Assembly: GCA_020425835.1 (NCBI GenBank)
Contig: JAGQRC010000267.1
Location: 1 to 5,807, forward strand
Direction of reading: 5' to 3'
Source of the DNA: Planctomycetota bacterium
GTDB lineage: Bacteria > Planctomycetota > UBA8108 > UBA1146 > JAJFFE01
Length of the DNA stretch: 5,807 nt
Shown: piece after piece, positions 1 through 5,807 of the stretch
Numbering within the stretch: the stretch's first letter is position 1
Layout of the letters: each line of letters starts with the position of its first letter
The notes under the pieces: generated by a model
Databases searched by the model: none
What the model was told of the DNA's origin: nothing
What the model saw: only the letters and a program-made list of their open reading frames with translations
Made by a program: the position numbers and the translations under genes

Positions 1-2
1 AA

Positions 3-497
3 GATCTCACCGCCACCGAACAGTTGACCCTGCACGACGTCACCTTCGCCGGACCCCGCGAGATGCGGGGTCGATTCGGCCTGACGGTCGGCTCGATCCA
101 CGCTCACGGCCACGCGTTCGCGAACCCACACCTCGCCTTCGACTTCCTCGGCGGCGTCGCAGTCACGGACATGCAAGCGGTCGCCTCTTCCAATGGCGCG
201 CGTGACCGATCCCGTCGAACCGCGTTCGGTCCCGAGTTGGGCGTCGGCATCTCGATCTATCCCATCCCGTTCACACGGATCTACGGGCGCGCGCTCTACC
301 AGTTCGGACTCCACGCGGGCGACGAGACGGAGCTCCAGAAGCTCGAGGCGGGAGCCGCCGTCGAGCTGCTCGAGAGTCTGACCGTGTTCGGGGCCTGGCG
401 ATTGTGGCGATACCGCGCGGACGAAGGTGGAGCGTTCCACACGGACGTCGACATCGATGCCCAGGGTCCGGTGATCGGCGTCGAGTTCGACTTCTGA
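3..497 (+). CDS. Outer-membrane beta-barrel-like protein, C-terminal part (5' end outside the window)
   Basis: The frame is open from the left edge, so the real start lies upstream; the TTG at 24 is only the first start-like codon and probably not the initiator. The visible 164 residues contain no recognisable enzyme motif. They do show a series of short alternating hydrophobic/polar stretches rich in Gly, Tyr, Phe and Trp, such as RIYGRALYQFGL, LTVFGAWRLWRYRA and a final GPVIGVEFDF. A last strand ending in Phe is the usual C-terminal signature of outer-membrane beta-barrels that are inserted by the BAM machinery. I infer an outer-membrane barrel or porin-like protein, with substrate and exact family unknown. 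The stop is only three bases before the next start, so it is probably co-transcribed with the dehydrogenase/cytochrome gene. A periplasmic beta-sandwich protein remains an alternative. Confidence 0.7.
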   Translation, partial: DLTATEQLTLHDVTFAGPREMRGRFGLTVGSIHAHGHAFANPHLAFDFLGGVAVTDMQAVASSNGARDRSRRTAFGPELGVGISIYPIPFTRIYGRALYQFGLHAGDETELQKLEAGAAVELLESLTVFGAWRLWRYRADEGGAFHTDVDIDAQGPVIGVEFDF

Positions 498-500
498 TCG

Positions 501-3089
501 ATGGAGATGCGCGTGCGCTGGTGTCGCGGAGCTTGTGGGGTGTTCGCCGCCCTCGCGGCGTCGTGGTTCCCCCTGACCTTGGACGCGCAGAACGGCGACC
601 GCCCGGGGGAACCGCAACCCGAGGTGTGGCGGGACTTCGAGGTTCCGCCTGCTCCGGTCGTGTCCCCCGAGGACGCACTGGCGATGTTGCGGGTCGCGCC
701 GGGATTCCGGGTCGAGCTGGTTGCGAGCGAACCGCTCGTCGAAGATCCCGTGACGATCGCGTTCGACCCACGCGGCCGACTCTGGGCGGTCGAGATGCGC
801 GCATTCATGCCCGATGTCGATGGTCACGGCGAGACCGATCCGATCGGGCGCGTCGTCGTTCTCGAGGACGATGACGGCGATGGGACGATGGATCGTTCGA
901 CGGCGTTCCTCACCGGGCTCGTCAATCCACGGGCACTCGCCATCGTCGAAGGTGGAATCCTTCTCGGTGAGCCTCCCCATCTCTGGTGGGCTCGAGATGC
1001 CGATGGAGACGGCACGTGCGACGCGAAGTCCGAGGTCGGCTCGTACGGAAACGCGGACCCGGATCAGCTGGAGCACACCGAGAATGGTCTCCTCTGGACC
1101 CTGGACAATTGGATCGTGAACGCCAAGTCGGACCGACGGTTCCGCTGGCGCGATGGAACCGTGGAGGTCGAGCGAACCGCACACCGCGGACAGTGGGGTA
1201 TCGCTCGAGACGACTGGGGCCGCCTGTACTACAACGGGAACTCGTCGTGGCTCCTCGGCGACGCTGTTCCCGCTCGCTACCTGCTTCGACAGCCGCATGC
1301 CGGTCGTGCGGTCGGACAGCCTCACCCGGTCGGGCTCTCGCTCGTGACCGACCAGTCGGTCTTCACGATCCGGGTGAATCCCGGGATCAACCGTGGCTAC
1401 GAGAAGGGAATGCTCCGCGCGGATGGCCGGCTTGCGCGGACCACTTCAGTGAGCGGACTGACGATCTACCGCGGGCACCAGTTTCCTGCGGAGTACCGGG
1501 GGGACGCCTTCGTCCCGGAGCCCGCCGGCAACGTCGTCGCTCACTTTCGCCTGGACCACGATGGGTTTCGAACGCGGGCCGAGCACGATCTCATCGATGA
1601 CGCGGAGTGGGGGGTGCGGGAGTTCCTCGCGTCTCCCGATGAGCGGTTCCGCCCGGTCGACTGCACGGTGGGACCCGATGGGGCGCTCTACGTCGTGGAC
1701 ATGTATCGAGGCATCCTCCAGCACCGGCAGTTCGTCACCACCTTCCTCCGCAGGCAGATCGTCGAGCGCGGCCTCGATCGTCCGATCGGGCTCGGTCGGA
1801 TCTACCGCGTCGTCTGGGAAGGAAGTCCCGTCGAACGCGCTCCCGTGCTCCTCGCCGACGTCGACGCGCGAGTCCGAGCTCTGGCGCACCCCAACGGTTG
1901 GGTCCGGGACACCGCGCAGCGCCTCCTGGTCGAGTCGCGCGATGCGAAGGCGATCGGACCGTTGACGCGACTCGTCGCGTCGAGTCCTTCGGAACTCGCC
2001 CGCGTCCACGCGCTGTGGACGCTCGACGGTATGGACGCTCTGGAGTTCGAGCTGACGAAGAAGGCGCTTCGTGACCAGAGCCCACGCGTGCGGATCCAGG
2101 CGTTGCGGTCAGGAGAACGCTGGATCGGTCATCGGTTCCACGAGTCGGACTTCGTTCTGGCGCTGATGGAGCGGGCGAACGACACCGATCCCGAAGTCCG
2201 CGTTCAGCTCCTGTTCACGCTCGGAGGGTTCCCGGTCGGGTCGGCGAGCGCGAACGAACTCCGCCTCGCGGTTCTCGCTCGGAACACGGATGACCCCATG
2301 GTGCGCTGCGCTGCGCTCTCTGGCTGGCGCGGAGGTACCCTCGGCGCGCTGCGTCAACTCTGTGAACGCGCCGACACCGTGGAGCGGTCGGATGGGAGAG
2401 TGGCGCTGTTTCGCGAGTTCGCGCACGCAGCGCTACGAGGACGTTCGGCCGACCTGCCGTCGCTCCTGATGTTGGTGGAGACCGAGTGTCGTGAGGGCCA
2501 GCTCTGGCGAGCGGAGGCGATACTCGATGGAGCGTTGGCCTTTGCTCGAGTGGGGAGCGACACCCCGCGGAGCATCGCGCTCGCCCGGCGTCCCGCGACG
2601 CTCGAGAGAACCGACCTTCCCGAGACCATCCACGAGCGCCTCTCGGCGCTCTCGAAGACGATCACCACGGCGATGGTCGATCCCCTCACTCTCGATGAGC
2701 AGGCCCGCTACTCCCGCGGGGAGCAGCTCTACGCGACCTGCGCGCTCTGCCATGGTGGGTTCGGCGAAGGGATTCCGGGGCTCGGTCCGCCGCTCGCCGA
2801 CTCGTCCTGGGTGATCGGGCCCCCCGAGCGGCTGGTCCGGATCCTCCTTCACGGGGTCGCCGGTCCCATCGAGGTGAATGGACAATGGTGGAACGAGACG
2901 ATGGTCCCGGTCACCAGTCTCGGCGTGTTCGAGGACGACGGTTCTCTGGCCGACGTGACCACGTTCGTCCGTCGCGCTTGGGGACACACTTCGTCGACCC
3001 TGACGGCCGAGGAGATCGCTCGGATCCGTTCCGCCACGATCGAGCGTGTCGAGCCGTGGTCCGCAGCCGAACTGCAAGCCGTCCCATGA
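501..3089 (+). CDS. Secreted PVC-type dehydrogenase: beta-propeller, HEAT-like repeats, C-terminal cytochrome c
   Basis: This 862-residue protein is a likely periplasmic oxidoreductase that passes electrons to a covalently bound heme. Residues 1-29 look like a Sec signal peptide (basic start, hydrophobic FAALAASWF core, cleavage after LDA). Residues about 57-437 match the propeller of the PVC-type 'membrane-bound dehydrogenase' family, related to sorbosone/PQQ glucose dehydrogenases. Hallmarks are PGFRVELVASEPLVEDP (67 on), EHTENGLLWTLDNWI (191-205), GRLYYNGNS, NPGINRGYEKGMLR, FRPVDCTVGPDG (383 on) and LGRIYRV (431-437). Two acidic DxDGDG-type loops (123-131, 166-174) could bind calcium. About 440-730 is helical and HEAT-like and includes HPNGWVRDTAQRLL around 463-476. 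The C-terminal domain carries heme motif C747-A-L-C750-H751 and probable axial Met801. The substrate is unknown; a sugar or alcohol is inferred from the family. The ATG at 501 has no clear ribosome site; the ATG at 507 would also preserve the signal peptide. The gene sits tightly between its neighbours. Confidence 0.93.
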   Translation: MEMRVRWCRGACGVFAALAASWFPLTLDAQNGDRPGEPQPEVWRDFEVPPAPVVSPEDALAMLRVAPGFRVELVASEPLVEDPVTIAFDPRGRLWAVEMRAFMPDVDGHGETDPIGRVVVLEDDDGDGTMDRSTAFLTGLVNPRALAIVEGGILLGEPPHLWWARDADGDGTCDAKSEVGSYGNADPDQLEHTENGLLWTLDNWIVNAKSDRRFRWRDGTVEVERTAHRGQWGIARDDWGRLYYNGNSSWLLGDAVPARYLLRQPHAGRAVGQPHPVGLSLVTDQSVFTIRVNPGINRGYEKGMLRADGRLARTTSVSGLTIYRGHQFPAEYRGDAFVPEPAGNVVAHFRLDHDGFRTRAEHDLIDDAEWGVREFLASPDERFRPVDCTVGPDGALYVVDMYRGILQHRQFVTTFLRRQIVERGLDRPIGLGRIYRVVWEGSPVERAPVLLADVDARVRALAHPNGWVRDTAQRLLVESRDAKAIGPLTRLVASSPSELARVHALWTLDGMDALEFELTKKALRDQSPRVRIQALRSGERWIGHRFHESDFVLALMERANDTDPEVRVQLLFTLGGFPVGSASANELRLAVLARNTDDPMVRCAALSGWRGGTLGALRQLCERADTVERSDGRVALFREFAHAALRGRSADLPSLLMLVETECREGQLWRAEAILDGALAFARVGSDTPRSIALARRPATLERTDLPETIHERLSALSKTITTAMVDPLTLDEQARYSRGEQLYATCALCHGGFGEGIPGLGPPLADSSWVIGPPERLVRILLHGVAGPIEVNGQWWNETMVPVTSLGVFEDDGSLADVTTFVRRAWGHTSSTLTAEEIARIRSATIERVEPWSAAELQAVP
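3086..3089 (+). other. ATGA stop/start overlap joining the dehydrogenase and DUF1080 genes
   Basis: The four bases ATGA contain the start of the DUF1080 gene (ATG) and the stop of the dehydrogenase gene (TGA). No purine-rich ribosome-binding sequence is visible in the 20 bases before it, so translation of the second gene most likely depends on ribosomes finishing the first (termination-reinitiation). This supports co-expression of the two products. Confidence 0.8.
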
Positions 3090-4849
3090 CGGGCCTTCGA
3101 CGGTGTGGCTGGATCGCTCTCGCCTTCTTCGTCTCACGATGGTCGCTCGTCGCGGAGGAGAGCCTGAACCTCTTCGACGGTCGGACGCTCGACGGTTGGG
3201 AGATCCACGGCGGAGCGGCGACCTTTCGCGTCGAGGACGGTTGCATCGTCGGCAGGACCGCACCGCGGACCGCGAACACCTTTCTCTGCACGACGCTCCA
3301 GTTCGACGACTTCGTCCTCGAGTACGAGTTCCGTGTCGATCCCGAGCTGAACTCGGGTGTGCAGATTCGGAGCTTCCTCCGCGACGACGCCGTGACCGGA
3401 TATCAGATCGAGATCGATCCCGACGTTGCGCGCGGTCGCCTGTGGACGGGCGGCATCTACGAAGAGTCGGGACGGGGGTGGTTGGCGGATCTCTCGGACA
3501 ACCAGGACGCACGTCGCGCGTTTCGACCCGGGGAGTGGAACCACGTTCGGGTTCGCGCGGAAGGCGCACGGCTCCGGACCTGGGTGAACGGGACCGGCGC
3601 CGCCGACCTGTTGGACACTCGATCCCTCTGCGGGTTCATCGCACTCCAGGTCCACGGCGTCGGGGAGCGCGACGACGCACTCGAGGTGCGATGGCGGAAC
3701 CTGAGGCTTCGAGCGCTCGGAGCCCATCGATGGCGGCGTCGACTCGACGAGTGCGCTTCGGACTGGTCGTGCGCCGTCGAACCGTCGGGATTGACCTTGG
3801 CCGGCAGTGGGGAGTGGTTCCTACCCGGTTCATTGCTCGACCCCTTTTCGGTGCGACTGCGCTACCGCAGCGCTTCCCAGGAGTCCCGCTTCTTCTTCGG
3901 GCGTTCGGAGGGTGGAGCGAGTCGAGGTTGGACCACTGTCCTCGGCGCGGTCGACTGCGGTGGGCTCGAGAGCGCGGACGGAGTCGCCTTGATCGGACCG
4001 CGCGTGGGACGACCCATGGCTCCCGACGGTCGTCCACGCTGGTTCCACGTGACTCACGCGGGCCGTAGGGTCGCGCTGCACGTCGACGACGAGTCGATCG
4101 GTCTCGTCGATCTCGCAGTGGATGAGCCCGGGGGATGCGGTGGGCGCGCCGGCGTCCGGAGCGAACGGGGCGCGAGCCTCGCACTCGAAGCGATCGACAC
4201 GCTCGAACCGGTCGAGCTTCGACCGATGATCGGTCGCCCTGCTCCGGTCGATGCCCAGGGGTTGTTGGGACCCGTGTCCTCGGCCCCCGAGGGCGAACGC
4301 GGTGATCCGTGGGGTGCGTGGTGTCACCGCTCGGGAGGCGACGAGGCGAGCGTTCCTCGTTGGAAGTGGGAAGCTGGGGTGATCGAAGTCGTCCCGGGGG
4401 CCGGCTCGATCGAGACCCGCGAGATGTTCACGGACTTCGAGCTCCACGTCGAGTTCTCGACTTCGGCCGGCGACACCGGCAACAGCGGGATCTACCTCCA
4501 AGGCCGGTACGAAGTGCAGATCTTCAACTCGTTCGAGCAGCCGATCCTCGACGACGGCTGTGGCGCGTTGTATCGCATGCGGGCGCCGGACTACGCCGTG
4601 GCGCGACCCCCTGGGGAGTGGCAGACCTACCGTATCACGTTCCGTGCGCCGCGCTGGGATGATGACGGTCGCCGTCGCGAAGCCGCGCGGATCACCGTGC
4701 GACACAACGGCGTCGTCGTGCACGACGACGTGGAGATTCGCGCAAAGACTGGCGCGGGTCGTCCCGAATCACCGACCCCGGGACCGATCGTGCTGCAGGA
4801 CCACGGTTGTCCGGTGCGCTTCCGGAACATCTGGGTCCGTCGTCTCTGA
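3086..4849 (+). CDS. Secreted protein with two DUF1080 (3-keto-disaccharide hydrolase family) domains and a degenerate middle domain
   Basis: I chose the ATG at 3086 because it overlaps the previous stop as ATGA and is followed at once by a signal peptide (residues 1-23, hydrophobic IALAFFVS, likely cleavage after LVA). The frame is open further upstream, but that part is basic, unlike a secretion signal, and lies inside the preceding gene. Residues about 25-211 form a DUF1080 domain (Pfam PF06439): LNLFDGRTLDGW (27-38), NSGVQIRS (89-96), GYQIEID (105-111), GEWNHVRVRAEG and the closing RWRNLRLRAL. Residues about 405-587 form a second, with GNSGIYLQGRYEVQIF (465-480), GEWQTYRITF and the classic ending QDHGCPVRFRNIWVRRL. 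Between them (about 215-380) is a weaker beta-sandwich-like stretch. The family has a laminin-G/concanavalin-like fold and includes enzymes that split 3-keto-glycosides; some members may only bind carbohydrate. Activity of this protein is not provable from sequence. It probably acts in the periplasm or at the surface with the dehydrogenase encoded just upstream. Confidence 0.92.
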   Translation: MTGLRRCGWIALAFFVSRWSLVAEESLNLFDGRTLDGWEIHGGAATFRVEDGCIVGRTAPRTANTFLCTTLQFDDFVLEYEFRVDPELNSGVQIRSFLRDDAVTGYQIEIDPDVARGRLWTGGIYEESGRGWLADLSDNQDARRAFRPGEWNHVRVRAEGARLRTWVNGTGAADLLDTRSLCGFIALQVHGVGERDDALEVRWRNLRLRALGAHRWRRRLDECASDWSCAVEPSGLTLAGSGEWFLPGSLLDPFSVRLRYRSASQESRFFFGRSEGGASRGWTTVLGAVDCGGLESADGVALIGPRVGRPMAPDGRPRWFHVTHAGRRVALHVDDESIGLVDLAVDEPGGCGGRAGVRSERGASLALEAIDTLEPVELRPMIGRPAPVDAQGLLGPVSSAPEGERGDPWGAWCHRSGGDEASVPRWKWEAGVIEVVPGAGSIETREMFTDFELHVEFSTSAGDTGNSGIYLQGRYEVQIFNSFEQPILDDGCGALYRMRAPDYAVARPPGEWQTYRITFRAPRWDDDGRRREAARITVRHNGVVVHDDVEIRAKTGAGRPESPTPGPIVLQDHGCPVRFRNIWVRRL

Positions 4850-4866
4850 CCCGAGACCGAAGTCGA

Positions 4867-5807
4867 TCATGGCGTCGGCTGGCGCAGCTCCTCGAGATCG
4901 GCCTCGATGGCTCCGTACAGTCGTTCCGTGTACCCCTCGTGGAGATCGTGGATCTTGCCATCGCGGTCGAGCACCACGATTGCCGGGAACACCCGCGCCC
5001 CGAACTGCTCCGCGAGATGGGCCGCACGGATGGTCGGGAACGGTGGGGACAGAACCTGGAGCGGGTACTTCGCGTCGGTGATGACCGGGTCGTTGTTGCA
5101 GCCGATGAATCGGACGTCCGAATGCCGGCGTGCCAGCTCGATCGTGCGCTTCGCCGCTCGAAGACTCCAGACGTTGGCCCGATTCCAGAAGCAGAGAACG
5201 GCGACCTGACCGGTGAGCTCGGTCTGGTCGTGCTGGAGACCATCGAAGCCGACCCGACTCCATTCCGGGCTCATCCTCCCGATCGCGGCGCGTCGATTCG
5301 TCGCGGTGCCCTCCGCTCGCGACAGCTGCGCATCGAACTGCGCGACGAGCTCTGACACTTTCGCTCGGAGAACGGGATCCGCGAGCTCTTGGGAGGCGAG
5401 CTCCGCCCGCTTTCGTGCTTCTTCCACTCGCGACCGACCACCTTCCCGGCCGGTAGTGACGTCGTGGAGACCGTCGCGGAGGTCGCGAAGAACCGAGAAG
5501 TACCGATTCACCTCCTCACGACGCTTGCGGAGTGTCTCGTCCGTGAGCTCGTGGACACTCTTCAGCGCGACTTCGACGGATCCGGTGCCTTTGGTCCCGT
5601 AGTCACTTCGCACCGAGAGTTCGACCCGCTCCACGCGACCACGGTGCACGTCGAACGTGAACCTGTAGATCACCTCGCGGAGCTGGATCCGAGAGATGAA
5701 GCCATCGAGCCGATCCTCGATGAGCACCTTTGCGTCGATGCTCGGAGCCGGGGGGGCAGGTTGGGGAATTCGGCGGTAGCGGTGGAGGCGGTCGGCGACC
5801 GACTCCA
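4867..5807 (-). CDS. Thioredoxin-like-fold protein lacking the CxxC cysteines, with a helical middle region (N-terminus outside the window)
   Basis: The minus-strand frame is open to the right edge, so the start lies outside. A GTG at 5727 is the first start-like codon, but in-frame coding runs upstream through a Pro/Ala-rich segment (PQPAPPAPS) that looks like a linker, so the gene is treated as 5'-partial with 312 visible residues. Numbering from the GTG: residues 15-56 are beta-rich, about 60-140 are charged and helical (possible coiled coil), and about 165-282 resemble a TlpA/AhpC-TSA thioredoxin-like domain. That domain has the strand GQVAVLCFW, then IGCNNDPVI, the probable cis-proline P248 in RVFPAIVVLD, and DGKIHDLHEGY. 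Where redoxins have WCxxC, this has N185-V-W-S188, so both catalytic cysteines are gone. The only cysteines in the domain are C179 and C210, in different strands. A thiol-disulfide exchange role is therefore unlikely; binding or scaffolding is inferred. It is convergent with the upstream operon and so independently transcribed. Confidence 0.8.
   Translation of the reverse strand, partial: ESVADRLHRYRRIPQPAPPAPSIDAKVLIEDRLDGFISRIQLREVIYRFTFDVHRGRVERVELSVRSDYGTKGTGSVEVALKSVHELTDETLRKRREEVNRYFSVLRDLRDGLHDVTTGREGGRSRVEEARKRAELASQELADPVLRAKVSELVAQFDAQLSRAEGTATNRRAAIGRMSPEWSRVGFDGLQHDQTELTGQVAVLCFWNRANVWSLRAAKRTIELARRHSDVRFIGCNNDPVITDAKYPLQVLSPPFPTIRAAHLAEQFGARVFPAIVVLDRDGKIHDLHEGYTERLYGAIEADLEELRQPTP

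Noticed and set aside
404..874. Plus-strand open frame of 156 codons overlapping the barrel gene end and the dehydrogenase start
   Set aside because: It is an Arg/Gly-rich out-of-frame shadow. The frame starting at 501 encodes a signal peptide and conserved propeller motifs through the same region.
1446..2009. Minus-strand open frame of 187 codons with a fairly protein-like, acidic composition
   Set aside because: It lies fully inside the conserved propeller/HEAT region. The composition comes from the antisense register of biased codons, and no family motif or signal is visible.
2885..3085. Upstream extension of the DUF1080 gene reading frame to an earlier ATG
   Set aside because: The extra 67 residues are Arg/Asp/Gly-rich shadow sequence of the cytochrome domain. 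The signal peptide starts right at the ATG at 3086.
2433..3569. Long minus-strand open frame (378 codons) antisense to the dehydrogenase and DUF1080 genes
   Set aside because: Its product is dominated by Arg, Ser, Pro and Gly with no domain pattern, and it crosses two well-supported genes. It is an artefact of GC-rich codon usage.
4842..4857. Small inverted repeat GTCTC-N6-GAGAC spanning the DUF1080 gene stop in the convergent junction, as a possible bidirectional terminator
   Set aside because: The stem is only five base pairs and there is no T-run on either strand. In GC-rich DNA such a repeat is expected by chance.
4807..5355. Plus-strand open frame of 182 codons opposite the thioredoxin-like gene
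   Set aside because: The opposite strand shows a clear thioredoxin-like domain with the expected motifs in order. This frame has none and would overlap the end of the DUF1080 gene.

Overview
This is a GC-rich, almost fully coding stretch with three genes on the plus strand, probably one transcription unit, followed by a convergent gene on the minus strand. The two central genes belong to families that are abundant and lineage-typical in Planctomycetota and Verrucomicrobiota. One is a PVC-type 'membrane-bound dehydrogenase' beta-propeller fused to HEAT-like repeats and a cytochrome c domain. The other is a secreted protein with DUF1080 (3-keto-disaccharide hydrolase family) domains. The absence of recognisable Shine-Dalgarno sequences and the strong GC bias fit a high-GC planctomycete best. 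That assignment is an inference from gene content, not from a marker gene.

Layout. From the left edge to 497 lies the 3' end of a gene for an outer-membrane beta-barrel-like protein ending in phenylalanine. Three bases later (501-3089) begins the large secreted dehydrogenase/cytochrome. Its stop codon overlaps the start of the next gene in an ATGA junction, and that gene (3086-4849) encodes a 587-residue exported protein with two recognisable DUF1080 domains flanking a third, degenerate-looking one. After a 17-base gap comes a convergent minus-strand gene (stop at 4867, reading off the right edge) for a protein with a helical middle and a C-terminal thioredoxin-like domain that has lost its CxxC pair.

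How the parts may work together. The propeller/cytochrome protein looks like a periplasmic oxidoreductase passing electrons from a sugar or alcohol to a c-type heme. The DUF1080 protein looks like a carbohydrate-binding or 3-keto-glycoside-cleaving partner. The barrel protein upstream could sit in the outer membrane of the same cell envelope. An oxidise-then-cleave pathway for glycans is plausible but inferred only from family membership and tight gene spacing.

There is no RNA gene, mobile element, CRISPR array, convincing promoter or strong terminator here, and no gene-free stretch longer than 17 bases. The families are known. The less ordinary points are the apparent three-domain build of the DUF1080 protein, its pairing of two different DUF1080 sequence types, and the cysteine-less thioredoxin-like domain.
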